From: Mesorhizobium sp. LSJC280B00
GTDB taxonomy: Bacteria; Pseudomonadota; Alphaproteobacteria; Rhizobiales; Rhizobiaceae
Direction: 5' to 3'
DNA length: 56,107 bases
NCBI RefSeq assembly: GCF_000502835.1
Contig: NZ_AYVL01000019.1
Coordinates: 45,307 to 101,413 of the forward strand
A program made the translations under genes and the position numbers. Below, piece by piece: positions 42,334-51,939 of this stretch. How positions within the stretch are numbered: position 1 is the first letter of the stretch; every line of letters begins with the position of its first letter. The notes below the pieces were generated by a model that was not told the origin of the DNA, did no database searches, and saw only the letters and a program-made list of their open reading frames with translations.

Positions 42334-42606
42334 ATGTTGATCGCGGGATCTTTCTACTTGGCTCTCGGAATGCTGCTTGGGTTTTGGATCAATTCCAAAC
42401 AGCTGGCGCTTGTGGCGGTAGCGCTGTGCGCGCTGGTGATCGGCGCGGGACAGGGCACCGTGCGTAGCACTCTTCTCGCTGCGGCCGCACTGAGTTTGCT
42501 ACAGCTCGGATACTTTATCGCACTCTTGGTGCGGAGCATCCTTGTTCACCGTCGCGAGCAGACAAAGCCGCTTTGCTGGCGTCACAACGGAGGCGCCGAC
42601 GGCTAG
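42334..42606 (+). CDS. Small membrane protein
   Basis: This 90-residue protein has about three membrane segments: LIAGSFYLALGMLLGFWI, ALVAVALCALVIGAG, and TLLAAAALSLLQLGYFIALL. It ends in a short basic cytoplasmic tail (RREQTKPLCWRH). GAGGCGGTGG lies before the ATG. Small polytopic proteins of this kind (ExoX/PsiA-like) can regulate exopolysaccharide synthesis in rhizobia, but the sequence itself does not show that. Function is unknown. Confidence 0.6.
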   Translation: MLIAGSFYLALGMLLGFWINSKQLALVAVALCALVIGAGQGTVRSTLLAAAALSLLQLGYFIALLVRSILVHRREQTKPLCWRHNGGADG

Positions 42607-42831
42607 TGGATGGACACGTTTCGGGTGGACTCAAATTCTCCTTCATTTCCTCTACTTGGCCTCGACAACTGCCAGGCGATCAGTAACCCCTCGTCGTTGC
42701 GGCCCGCAAACAAGGAGAGTGACGAGCGCATCCATCTGCTCACCGCATCAACAGGCGGCCAGCAATCCTAGTAGTAGCGGCAGCGTCTGCGCATTTGATG
42801 CATTCTGGGCAGATCAGTAGGTTCACCATCT

Positions 42832-43695
42832 TCACCCTTGGGATCGGAAGAGACGCCTCGCTTCCTGCCGAAAGATTCCCAGCATGAATCTGGGGATGAC
42901 GCGGAAATAGCGCCCCGCAAGCCGCCCCGGCTCCTGTGATATGCGGTAGAGGAATTCCAGTCCGAACTGGCGGATAAAGGGAGGGGCGCGCTTTATTGCC
43001 CCGGCGCGAAAATCAAAGGCGGCACCGACCCCCATCGAGATTGCGCCGGGGATGTGCCGTGCATACCGCGCCATCCAAATCTCCTGCTTCGGGCAGCCCA
43101 GGCCGACCCAGATGATGTCGGGCTTGGCGACTGCAAGGCGGCGAATCTGCTCCTCCATCTCGACGTCGGTCAGCGGGCGAAAGGGCGGCGAGACCGCGTC
43201 TGCTATTTCGATGCCGGGATAGGATGCCTCGAGCGCAGCCACCAAGGACCTTAGGACCTCCGGTGTTGCTCCGTAGAAGGCATGCCGCCAGCCTTTGGCC
43301 AGCCCCGCCCGGCAAACCGCTTCGAGTGTGTCGGTACCTGTCACCCGGCCTGCGCGACGGCCCCTGAACCGACAAACCCACACCAGGGGCGCCCCGTCGG
43401 GCACGTTCATGAATGCGCCTCGATGCGCATCGGCCAAGGCCGGCTCGTCGAGCGCGCGCACCACCCCATGTACATCGCGAAACACGACGTAGACACCAGC
43501 GGTGTTGGCCGTGCGCCGGGCAAGCCACTCGTCCACCCTCAGCAGGAAAGACTGCTCTTCGACCACGGCAACTGAAGTCGTCAGGATCTCAACAGCTTCA
43601 ACAGGCGGCAGCCTTTCCGCAGGCTCGCGCGCATGAGCGATTGACAGGCGCGCTTGGCGGTGTTGCGTGGTCACATCTTTAAGCGGTTTAGTCAT
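42832..43695 (-). CDS. WecG/TagA/CpsF-family glycosyltransferase
   Basis: This 287-residue enzyme adds an N-acetylmannosamine(uronate)-type sugar or similar residue to a lipid-linked acceptor (GT26 family). Marks include DVHGVVRALDEPALADAHRG (about 73-92), DGAPLVWVCR (about 97-107), then GTDTLEAVCRAGLAKGWRHA and KPDIIWVGLGCPKQEIWMAR with the conserved PKQE. It ends with the short C-terminal basic amphipathic membrane-contact region (RLAGRYFRVIPRF). The ATG at 43695 was preferred over the upstream frame, because GAGG lies eight bases upstream and the earlier part looks non-coding. First gene of the polysaccharide set on this side. Confidence 0.88.
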   Translation of the reverse strand: MTKPLKDVTTQHRQARLSIAHAREPAERLPPVEAVEILTTSVAVVEEQSFLLRVDEWLARRTANTAGVYVVFRDVHGVVRALDEPALADAHRGAFMNVPDGAPLVWVCRFRGRRAGRVTGTDTLEAVCRAGLAKGWRHAFYGATPEVLRSLVAALEASYPGIEIADAVSPPFRPLTDVEMEEQIRRLAVAKPDIIWVGLGCPKQEIWMARYARHIPGAISMGVGAAFDFRAGAIKRAPPFIRQFGLEFLYRISQEPGRLAGRYFRVIPRFMLGIFRQEARRLFRSQG

Positions 43696-44388
43696 AATAT
43701 TATCCTCAAGTTGACGTACTTCACGAAACTTCGAAGCGACTGGTATAGGCGGCAGCGTCCGAGGTCTCGTGAATCCCAGGGCCAAGACTCATAACCAGTA
43801 GCTGACGGTTGCGGCGATGCAGACGGCGGCGAGGAAGTTCCGGGCGAGTCGATCGTAGCGGGTTGCGATGCGGCGGAAGTCCTTGATGCGGCAGAACATG
43901 CGCTCAATCGCATTGCGGTCTCTGTAGAGGAAGGGCGAGAAGCAGTTCTTCCATTTCCGGTTCGCCTTGGGCGGGATATTGGCGAACGCGCCGTCCGCGA
44001 ACCTGCTCCCGGATGGCATCGCTGTCATAGCCTTTGTCGGCATGCAGGATTGGCGCCGCCGGCATCTGCTCGATCAGCAGCGCCCCGGCAGTGCAATCGG
44101 CGACCTGGCCGCCGGTCAGGAGAAAGGCGACCGGCCGGCAGAATCCATCCGTCAGGGCATGGATTTTGGTGGTCCATCCGCCTCTCGAGCGACCGATGGC
44201 CTGATTTTGCTCCCCCCTTTGCCGCCGGCCGCACAGCGATGCGCCCTTACCGCCGATGGGTCGATGAGAAGCTCGGCCGGAGGCCCGCCTGCGATGGCGA
44301 GAGCATGGAAAATGGCGCTCCAAACGCCCTTGGCCGACCAGCGCTGGAAACGGTTGTAGAGGGTCTTGCGCGGTCCATAGACCGACTA

Positions 44389-45430
44389 GAGCACGTCCCA
44401 TGATGGATGAATCGATTGTGATGTGACGATGGCGTTCGGAAGTGATTCAACATCCACCTCGATGGAGGTGGATTATGGGAAGAGCACTGAGCGGGGATCT
44501 TCGGTTGCGGGTCTTGAAGGCTTCGGCGGAAGGCATGTCGGCACGGCAGGCGGCGGCGCGGTTCGGCGTGGGAGTATCCAGCGCGATCCGCTGGATTGCG
44601 CGGGCGAAGATCGGCGAGTTGGCGCCCCGCCCGCAGGGCCGTCGCCGCGCCTCCAGCCTCGATGCGCATGAAGCCTTCATCGGCGGGCTGATCGAGGAGC
44701 GCAAGGACATCACGCTGAACGAGATGGTGGAGCGGCTCTTGGCCGAACAGTCGGTGCGGATCAGCCGCAGCGCCTTGAGTGCCTGGCTTCGCGGCCGAGG
44801 CTGGACTTTCAAAAAAGTCCGCACATGCACTGGAGCAGGATCGCCCCGACATCCTGAAGCGGCGGCGGGCCTGGTTCGAAGGCCAGCTCGATCTCGACCC
44901 TGCGAAGCTCGTGTTCATCGACGAGACGGGATTGTCGACGAAGATGGCGCGCCTGCGTGGAAGAGCGCCACGCGGCGAGCGCTGCCGGGCCGGCGTGCCG
45001 CATGGCCATTGGAAAACCACGACCTTCACCGGCGCCTTGCGGCTGACGGGCATGACAGCGCCCTTCGTCTACGATGGCGCCATGAACGGCAACGTGTTCC
45101 TGGCCTATGTCGAGCAGGTGCTGGTCCCGACCCTGTCGAAGGACGACATCGTCGTGATGGACAACCTGCCCGCCCACAAGGCCGGCGGCGTGCGCGACGC
45201 GATTGAGGCCGCAGGCGCGAGCCTGCTCTACCTGCCGCCCTACAGTCCCGACTTCAATCCGATCGAGAACGCCTTCGCCAAGCTCAAGGCGCTGCTGCGA
45301 GCAAAGGCCGAAAGAACCATCACCGCACTGTGGAACACGGTCGGTTCGGTCCTCGACCTCTTCACCCCAGCCGAATGCGCAAACTACTTCAAAGCGGCCG
45401 GATATGACCCAGATTAAACAGGACGTGCTC
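44389..45430 (+). mobile_element. IS630-family insertion sequence
   Basis: The element is about 1042 bases. Its ends are perfect short inverted repeats, GAGCACGTCC at the left and GGACGTGCTC at the right. Each is flanked by the TA target duplication that IS630/Tc1 elements make. It carries one transposase in two overlapping frames and is inserted in an IS5 transposase gene. It looks recently arrived, since ends and target duplication are intact. Confidence 0.92.
44475..45417 (+). CDS. IS630-family transposase, two frames joined by frameshifting
   Basis: The first frame (ATG at 44475) encodes the helix-turn-helix half: GRALSGDLRLRVLKASAEGM and ARQAAARFGVGVSSAIRWIA, then LRGRGWTFKK. At the run CAAAAAAG (about 44810-44817) the reading shifts, and the second frame (to 45417) gives the DDE half: LVFIDETGLSTKMARLRGRA, VVMDNLPAHKA and YLPPYSPDFNPIENAFAKLK with all three acids. 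The two halves together have the normal length of ~315 residues. The A-run suggests programmed slippage, known for many IS630 elements, rather than decay. Confidence 0.88.
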
Positions 45431-45641
45431 TAGCGTCGACCAGCGTCCGCCGCTCTTCACCACATGGATGATGCCGCTGATCACGCGGCGATCATCAACG
45501 CGCGGCTTGCCTCGGGTGTCGGTCGGCAGATGCGGTTCAAGCAGCCCAAACTGCTCATCACTGAGCCAGAAATATTCGCGATTCATGAGTGGTCCCCCTC
45601 AGAGACCCCTGAATCACAATCCCGCCGTCAGGGGAACCCCT

Positions 45642-46994
45642 TTATGGGTCCGGACCCTCGTTCGGATATTGAACCGGAGACGTTCTACCGAAGCTCGCCT
45701 GATAGGTGCGGGACCAATCAGAGAGAAGCTGCTGCTCGAACTGATCCACTGGTAACGGTGCCAAGCTCTCGTTTCCGGTGCACAGCGTCGCCTCGGCTGC
45801 ATCGACGGCGCAATCAGGTATCCAAAGATTGTTGGCCTCAAATACGCCCTTCCGATACGACTCGACGAATATTGAATTCGAATGAGCGACATTGGCGAAG
45901 TAGGATTCGTCGATCCCGCCTTCGCCGCAGCATTTCCAGACGTAAATCCCGACTGTCTTCGTTGTTATCTCGTTGCCGTCGATATACCGGGCGGGCCGCA
46001 CGACAAAGTTCTCGAATACTTCGTTGTTATTTCCTGCCGCTAGCCCAATCCCAGCATTGGAGGCGTAGAGGATACGGTTGGCAAAGATTTTTATCCAAGC
46101 TGAGCCGGTCGACGCATCCGTGTTAACTCCGTCGATCATGATGCCGGACCCCGAGTAGCGCCCTGTGAACGGCTGGCGGCCCGGAAAAGCTCCGATCAAC
46201 AGGTTGTTGGCTATCGTCACCGGTCGATCCTTCCTACCCCTGACGCGGAACAGGCTGATCACGTCCTCGACGGCGCTCTTGCCGGGCTCGTTGCGCACAT
46301 AATTCCAGGAGATGTCGACAGTGCCCGCTTCACGGATGTCTGCAAGCTGCACGAAATTGGCAACGGCAATCCCCGTCCTGCCAACCCAGGCGCCCACATT
46401 CTCCGTAGAGCATTGGTCGCGACAAAGCCCGGCAATGTTCAATGCGTGGTTGAACCGAACTGTGATCTCACGTGCCGGCATTCTCGCGGGATCCGCATAG
46501 ACCCAGATTCCGCGGCTTCCCTCGACCGAGTTGTGCTGTACATCGATGCGCCGAGGATTCAGAGCCACAATGAACCGTGGCGGGGCTCTATCGCGCAGCT
46601 CAGGCTGTTGCCCAATCGCCCTGCAATTCCGAACTGTCACGTCGGCATAATGGGTGTTCCTGGGGTTTACCCCGTCGCTTCGGTGCTCGGCCTCGCCGTA
46701 GCGGGTGCTGATCAGGGTTCCGACCCCGCTGACGACACAGTTCTCAATTGTAACCGGCTCGGTCGTTCGAATAGTGACCGCCGGGACGTCCGGATCGTCC
46801 GAATGCCAGCGGCCGCTGTAGGTGCCTCCAGCGGTAATGATCAAGCTCCCCGCATGATCGAGGTTTGCCTGCATGGGGACGGGGCTGGTGGCCTTGTTGC
46901 CAAGCAACAACGGAAGGCGCGGCACAGGGGGCGACACTGCCCCGCCTATGCCGAACAGTAAAACAGTTGCCAGCAGAGTGATCGGTTTCAGCAT
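45642..46994 (-). CDS. Exported right-handed beta-helix protein
   Basis: This 450-residue protein has a signal peptide (MLKPITLLATVLLFGIGGAV). Beta-helix coils follow, e.g. VTIENCVVSGVGTLISTR, ADVTVRNCRAIGQ, ITVRFNHALNIAGL, VTIANNLLIGAFPG and IKIFANRILYASNAGIGLAA. This is a pectate-lyase-like fold of the periplasmic type seen in polysaccharide-modifying or lyase proteins. Cysteines (CRDQC, WKCCGEG) may make disulphides. The ATG at 46994 was chosen since GGAG precedes it and it starts the signal peptide; the open frame reaches 47102. It may act as an epimerase or lyase on the local exopolysaccharide. Confidence 0.82.
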   Translation of the reverse strand: MLKPITLLATVLLFGIGGAVSPPVPRLPLLLGNKATSPVPMQANLDHAGSLIITAGGTYSGRWHSDDPDVPAVTIRTTEPVTIENCVVSGVGTLISTRYGEAEHRSDGVNPRNTHYADVTVRNCRAIGQQPELRDRAPPRFIVALNPRRIDVQHNSVEGSRGIWVYADPARMPAREITVRFNHALNIAGLCRDQCSTENVGAWVGRTGIAVANFVQLADIREAGTVDISWNYVRNEPGKSAVEDVISLFRVRGRKDRPVTIANNLLIGAFPGRQPFTGRYSGSGIMIDGVNTDASTGSAWIKIFANRILYASNAGIGLAAGNNNEVFENFVVRPARYIDGNEITTKTVGIYVWKCCGEGGIDESYFANVAHSNSIFVESYRKGVFEANNLWIPDCAVDAAEATLCTGNESLAPLPVDQFEQQLLSDWSRTYQASFGRTSPVQYPNEGPDP

Positions 46995-47211
46995 GGTCGT
47001 CTCCGGGTTGCAGGAAAGCGCGTTCCGCGGTGCTTGGCCAAAGCCCCTGTTGGGAAACGAAATAGCAGTCCCATTTCGCCTGAAGCATTGAAGTGAGCGC
47101 ATGTGTCGGATTCCAACGCGCTATTTGGGAAGTTCAGGGATAGGCCAGTCCCCGGCTTGATAATTCGCGCGCTCTGCTGGATCCTGTTATCGTCTCGCAG
47201 TCGTAGCGAAA

Positions 47212-48526
47212 GTGCGGGAAAAGGAACGTCCCCAAAGCCGCAGACGAACGTTGATCCTGTGGCACCAGCCAATGCAACCGAAATGGACGTTGCGCAGCTT
47301 TTCACGCCGTCCGGCCCCGTTCAGGAGGAGTCGCTGTTCGCCGGGCGGCGACAACAGGTCGACCGCCTTGTTGAGACGCGGAGCCATCCAAGCATGCCAT
47401 AGTTTATGGTGAGCGGGGCGTCGGCAAGACTTCACTCGTCAATATGTTCTTGTGGCAGAGGCGACGGGGGCTTCCTCAGTTCACCTCGTCGCTCGGGTGC
47501 AGGCGGATCCCTCTGACGACTATTCCTCTCTATGGCGCAAGGCGCTGAGTGAGCTTAGCAGCATCGACCCAGCCTCGGGTCACGCTTTTGCGGCAACGCC
47601 GCTCCCTACTGACCGACCGCTTAAACCAGATTCTGTCAGGCGGCATCTGCAGCGTTGCTGCGTCAGAAATACGGCTTTGATAATTGACGAGTTCGACCGG
47701 CTGCAGAGCACTCGCGATGCCGAGCTCACCTGCCGATACCATCAAGTACCTTTCCGACTACAACATAAACTGCACAGTGATCATTGTCGGCGTTGCCGAA
47801 TCTCTGGGCGACCTGGTCAGGAACCACGAATCGCTGCGCCGTTTACTTACCTGCATACCCTTGCAACGGATGCGCGATGACGAGTTCTCGGAACTCATTG
47901 AGTCTCGGCTTGACCGCGCCTCTCTGGAGATTGAGGGACCAGCAAAGCTCAAGATACTGCGCTTGTCTCGGGGACTGCCCTTCTACGTTCACACGATCGC
48001 CAAGCTTGGTTGCCTCGCTGCTGCGCGCAGCGCGTCCCGACGCATTGGCGTGGCGCAGGTGAATGCGGCGATCGAACAGGTCATTGACGAACTGCGGCAA
48101 ACCTTCTGTGACGGCGTCACGAATATGTTGGCTGGAAGCCGCGGCAGCATCTTTCCCGAGGTCGTCCTTGCAAGCGCGCTGGCGGACGCGGACGACGATG
48201 GCTATTTCAGCGCGAAATCGGTGGCGGCGCCCCTGTCGCGCATGCTTCGCCGCCAGATGAAACCAGCAAGCTTCCAGCGCCATCTGGCCGACCTTGCCTC
48301 TGACGAGCGTGGGCGCCTGTTGGTCAGGCGCGGACAGCCCGGAAGCCACCGCTTCCGCTTTCGTGACGCATTGACCCAGCCATATGTCATCATGGACAGT
48401 TTATGCCGCGGCTTAATCGACGAAGCAGAGGCACTGCGGCGGCCCGGCATTGACATCACTGCTCATGCAACCGCGCCTGAAGGTGATTGGACGTATGGCA
48501 GCGCACGTCCTGCAAACATGGTTTGA
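47212..48526 (+). pseudogene. AAA ATPase with several frameshifts
   Basis: Four frame segments make one protein: DVAQLFTPSGPVQEESLFAG (to ~47390), then AIVYGERGVGKTSLVNMF with the Walker A motif, then DDYSSLWRKALSELSS and ALIIDEFDRL (Walker B, ~47452-47720). The last is a long open frame (about 47720-48526) with NINCTVIIVGVAESLGDLVR and the C-terminal domain (HRFRFRDALTQPYVIM). The start of the protein resembles 'LFTPSxPIxExSLFAGR' ATPases often found near rhizobial polysaccharide genes. At least three indels split it. The C-terminal part could still be translated from the ATG at 47684, but would lack ATP-binding residues. Confidence 0.78.
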
Positions 48527-48614
48527 CTGGGACCGGATCGCGATGCCCCACTCCGGGGCCCTGTGTTCTGATTTCGGCAACGGCCACCATTCACCGAGAC
48601 GGTAGTCGCTGCCA

Positions 48615-50489
48615 TTAGACGCGGAAACCGGTCTTCTGCCGCTGCCCGAAGTGACGCTTGGAACTGTAGCGTTCATACTTGCGCAACCGCCTAAGGTTGA
48701 CCTTGCTGTAGATGACACCTAGGCATTTCTCCCTAATGCCGTGATCCAAGGACATGGCCTTCTGCACCAGTTTGCGGGAGGTACGCGCCCACTCGATTAC
48801 GCAGATGAAGGCGTCGATGCGGATGGCCGCCGCACGGGCCTCTATGCCTTCCGCCATAGGCGGCAAGTCGACGATGACGTATTTGAACGTAACCTCCGCT
48901 TCCCGAAGCAAGGTGGTGAAGCCAGGCGATGCCACCATATCGCTGGTTTGCGGAAGAGAGCCACGCTTGGATGCTGGAAGAAATGCCAGTCCCGTCTCCC
49001 CTTCAAAGAAGAAAAGCGCGTCTCGAAGGCTGCGGCCATTCATCACAACGTCGGCAAGTGTCACTTCGGCGGCAGGAGCCAGGGCTTCGCTCAAGCCCGG
49101 ATTGGTGAGATCGGCGTCAATCAGCAGGGTCTTCGATCCGCGCGCGGCAAGAAGGGAGGCCAAGTTCTTCGCTGCAGTTGATCTCCCCTCTCCGTTCAGC
49201 ACCGAAGTAACCCCGATAACCCTCATCTTCTGGTCCGGAAGTTTGAGGTCGGCTGCGACCGTCGCGCTGCGCAGACATTCGGCGAACCTCGAGGTCGGCT
49301 TATCGATCACGTCACGTAGGAGGTCATCCGCCCCCTTGGCCAGCGGCCCCGGCAAGGTGTTTCCCTCCGCCTTAGCAACTTGTCTCGGCCACGGCCGCGG
49401 AGACCAGCTGCTGCGCCGAACCTTCGGAAGCATGCCGAGGAAATCCAGATGAAGCAAATCTCGAACCTGAGCACCTCTTCGGAAACCTTGGTCTCTGAAC
49501 TCGAACAGCGCCCCTAGACCGACCCCCAGAACGCCGCCAGCCAAGAGCGACAACACCAAGATTATGGTCTTGGGAGGATAGCTCGTCCAGGACGGGGTAT
49601 CCGCCCGGTTGATGATGCGGGCGTCGGCAGATGGCGTGGTCTGCTGATGGAGCGCCTCTTGATAACGTTGCAGGGAGGAGGCGTGCAGGTTCCGGTAGGT
49701 CTCGGCTTCTCGTTCCAGAGCATTCAGCGCGACCAGGGCCGACGCATCCGCCGCAGTCCTTCTGGACCTGATGACAGCGAGTTCCGCGTCGGCCAGCTTC
49801 TGCCTCAGGTCGACAACCTGAACCCGGAGCCATTCGCCCGCCTGGCGCATCGACTCGTGCGTTCTTTCCCGTTGGTCATGCAGGTAGCCTTCTGCAAACG
49901 CATTGGCGATGTCTGCAGCAAGGGAGGGATCGGGCGCGGTGGATTCGATGCGGAGAATGAAGGCTGGGCCGACCCGCAATACCCGCACCATGGACTTCAA
50001 CTTCGCAATGCCCGCCTTGATCCTTCCGTCCTCCGTCTCCTGCGGAGCCGGAGGACGGGCAAGTTGCTCACGAACGAACGACACCAGCTTCCAAGTTGGT
50101 GACGTCGCCTCAGAAAGAAAGCGCGGATCATCCATCAGCTGCAGTGCGTCGATCACATGACGGGCAACCGATTCCGACCTCAATACCTCCATTTCGCTGC
50201 TGACGATTCCGTCGAAAGCCGCAAGAGGATTGGGAAGATAACTGTCCCCCAGAAAGCTGATTTGACGATATTCGATGAGCAGTTCAGCCGAGGCCGTGTA
50301 CTGCGGGGTTTCCGTCAGCGCGAACGCCGTGCCCAAGGCCAGTGCAGCGGCCCCGACGGCAATGATTACGCGGAACTGTCTGCCCGCGGCCGCCAGCAAC
50401 TTGTCCAGGTCAAGCGTGCTGTCTTCGACCGAAGTAGGCCACCGTTCGTCCGTATAGGTAGCGGGAGATTGGGAATTGCGCTGCAGCAT
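48615..50489 (-). CDS. Polysaccharide co-polymerase / tyrosine-autokinase-like protein (ExoP/Wzc type)
   Basis: This inner-membrane protein of 624 residues controls chain length. A first membrane segment lies near 38-60, followed by the Wzz domain (SAELLIEYRQISFLGDSYLP), a periplasmic coiled-coil (about 185-280), and a second membrane segment (KTIILVLSLLAGGVLGVGLG, about 305-325). The cytoplasmic BY-kinase domain starts near 425. Its Walker A reads NGEGRSTAAKN with Arg where Lys436 is normally essential; Walker A' is TLLIDADLTNPG and Walker B YVIVDLPPM. There is no long Tyr-rich tail, only KYERYSS. The kinase may be weak or inactive. ATG 50489 has CGGAG six bases before. It follows the ExoF-like gene by ~50 bases. 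Confidence 0.86.
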   Translation of the reverse strand: MLQRNSQSPATYTDERWPTSVEDSTLDLDKLLAAAGRQFRVIIAVGAAALALGTAFALTETPQYTASAELLIEYRQISFLGDSYLPNPLAAFDGIVSSEMEVLRSESVARHVIDALQLMDDPRFLSEATSPTWKLVSFVREQLARPPAPQETEDGRIKAGIAKLKSMVRVLRVGPAFILRIESTAPDPSLAADIANAFAEGYLHDQRERTHESMRQAGEWLRVQVVDLRQKLADAELAVIRSRRTAADASALVALNALEREAETYRNLHASSLQRYQEALHQQTTPSADARIINRADTPSWTSYPPKTIILVLSLLAGGVLGVGLGALFEFRDQGFRRGAQVRDLLHLDFLGMLPKVRRSSWSPRPWPRQVAKAEGNTLPGPLAKGADDLLRDVIDKPTSRFAECLRSATVAADLKLPDQKMRVIGVTSVLNGEGRSTAAKNLASLLAARGSKTLLIDADLTNPGLSEALAPAAEVTLADVVMNGRSLRDALFFFEGETGLAFLPASKRGSLPQTSDMVASPGFTTLLREAEVTFKYVIVDLPPMAEGIEARAAAIRIDAFICVIEWARTSRKLVQKAMSLDHGIREKCLGVIYSKVNLRRLRKYERYSSKRHFGQRQKTGFRV

Positions 50490-50539
50490 ATGGATCTCCG
50501 CAGGTGATGCGGCTGCAAAGGCCGTCGTTGAGGTTTCGT

Positions 50540-51853
50540 TCAGCGGCTCTTTTCCGCAGCAATCGAGGGGCGGAGAGAGGGAGCGAGTATCCAGTCGACG
50601 TTGAGGGTGATCTCCACGACATCTCCGGGCCACAAGTCGGTTTCTTCATTGGCGCTGATCCGGTCGACGGCGTCGGCAGATTTTCTGACGACGGTGATCT
50701 CCGGCGGCGACTGCCGGCCGCCGCGTGCGAGTTCCGAGCGCAGTCCTCCGACATAGACGAGCTTCTCCGCATTGCCTTGCAGCTGCGCCTTCAGGTCAGC
50801 CACGTCCAACATCGCAGCCGTCAGCTCGCCAAGAAGCTCGATGCGACGGGAATCTTCAATCCTGACGAGATTGCGTTGCAGATCATTGCGCTCTCGCTCC
50901 ATCCGGGAAGCCTCCGCGAATGATTCCAATGCCCGCGTTGACCACAGAAGCACGGCCCTGCGCGCGTCGTTCAGAAGGGCTACCGAGGCTAGTCCTTTCT
51001 CATGGAGTCGTCTGACCCGCTCAAGCTCAATGGTGTCTTCTTCCTTGGCGGTCTGCTCGTTCTCTTGACGCCGGCTCAATAGATCAAGCCGTCGCTCGAT
51101 GTGCTGGAGAGAAACGCGGACGGCCTGCTTCTCCTTGCTGTGGTCATCGACCCTGTTGGCGAGGAGCTCGCCCTGGACCTGCTCGATTTCCGGCAGCAGG
51201 CCCGCCGAAAGGCCCCCGTCAGCGGAAACGGCCAGGCTGGTTTCATCGCGGCCCTCGAGTTCGGCTCTGAGCCTTGCCACGCGGATCTGCGCCGCCGCCA
51301 AACGAGGCCAGGTCGTGTTGTACTGAGTTTTGAGGTCCGTCAGCTCCAAGATGGGATTGTCGATCCGTAGCCTGACCAAATCGTAGCCGCCCGCGACGGC
51401 GATTGCCTGGCGTACCGTCATTCCGCTGCGGAAGGGCTGTTCGCCAGGATTTGCAACATCGCCGGTCAGGTAGATGGGACGATACTCCACCACCTGCAGC
51501 ACCACCGCCTCGGGATGCACGAACTGCCAGACGTCTCCCCCGACGCCTTGGACCGGGTAACCCTTCTGCGGCGCCTGGGCCACGACCGCGTCCCGAACCG
51601 CGCTGACAGTTCGTCCGGCAGCCTCCACCGCGCCGACGAGCGGTAAAAGAACCGTCCCGTCCATGCCAATAGGCGACCGCTGGCGCAGATCGGGAATTCC
51701 AAGCACCTGAAACTCAAGCACGTCACCCTTTGCCAACAGGTACTCCTCTGCCACTGCCGTGTTGCCGAAGCAGATCAGAAGGACCAGCCCAGCTACTGTT
51801 GGCTTCAGGCACCTCGTCAGAAAAACTCCCAAGCTCTTCGACATATCATTCAC
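50540..51853 (-). CDS. exoF: Polysaccharide export protein (ExoF/Wza-related)
   Basis: This 437-residue periplasmic/outer-membrane protein begins with a signal peptide (about 1-35, ending NTAVA). The poly-sugar export (PES) domain follows: YLLAKGDVLEFQVLGIPDLR, QRSPIGMDGTVLLPLVGAVE. A SLBB-like section has VEYRPIYLTGDVANPGEQPF and RSGMTVRQAIAVAGGYDL. A long coiled-coil (about 165-370) is the typical ExoF extension. There is no lipobox Cys, as in ExoF and unlike Wza. It forms the outer-membrane exit together with the ExoP-like co-polymerase encoded next. A GGAGTG site lies before the ATG. Confidence 0.9.
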   Translation of the reverse strand: MNDMSKSLGVFLTRCLKPTVAGLVLLICFGNTAVAEEYLLAKGDVLEFQVLGIPDLRQRSPIGMDGTVLLPLVGAVEAAGRTVSAVRDAVVAQAPQKGYPVQGVGGDVWQFVHPEAVVLQVVEYRPIYLTGDVANPGEQPFRSGMTVRQAIAVAGGYDLVRLRIDNPILELTDLKTQYNTTWPRLAAAQIRVARLRAELEGRDETSLAVSADGGLSAGLLPEIEQVQGELLANRVDDHSKEKQAVRVSLQHIERRLDLLSRRQENEQTAKEEDTIELERVRRLHEKGLASVALLNDARRAVLLWSTRALESFAEASRMERERNDLQRNLVRIEDSRRIELLGELTAAMLDVADLKAQLQGNAEKLVYVGGLRSELARGGRQSPPEITVVRKSADAVDRISANEETDLWPGDVVEITLNVDWILAPSLRPSIAAEKSR

Positions 51854-51939
51854 ACTCCACTTAGCGCTTGTGCGATCGCGGACTCCCCGCGCCCAAAAGA
51901 GTCAAACCGGCAGACGATGTGCGTCGGGGAGCAGATCAG

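Larger units (their letters stand above)
43789..45586 (-). pseudogene. IS5-family transposase, split by IS630
   Basis: The N-terminal piece (45586 to ~45433) and the larger C-terminal piece (44386 to 43789) are parts of one transposase. The first catalytic region (HADKGYD) and the DDE-E segment (RNAIERMF) are present in two frames that this IS group normally joins by programmed frameshifting. The IS630 insertion after SGGRWST separates the start codon from the rest, so the gene is inactivated. Removing the insert and one TA restores the sequence around the junction. Confidence 0.8.
43755..45620 (-). mobile_element. IS5-family element (IS427 group), interrupted by an IS630
   Basis: The element runs on the minus strand and has a 1.04-kb IS630 inserted in it. 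The transposase beginning (45586 to about 45437) reads MNREYFWLSDEQFGLLEPHL and PTDTRGKPRVDDRRVISGII. Beyond the insertion YGPRKTLYNRFQRW, IGRSRGGWTTKIHALTDGFC and, in another frame, RNAIERMFCRIKDFRRIATR and YDRLARNFLAAVCIAATVSY follow. The two-frame organisation is normal for this group. Imperfect ends with GTGA-TC-AGGG similarity are seen near 43765 and 45610. Exact ends are approximate. Confidence 0.82.

Noticed and set aside
49647..50102. 151-codon plus-strand frame opposite the ExoP/Wzc-like gene
   Set aside because: Antisense of a strongly supported gene, with no recognisable motif.
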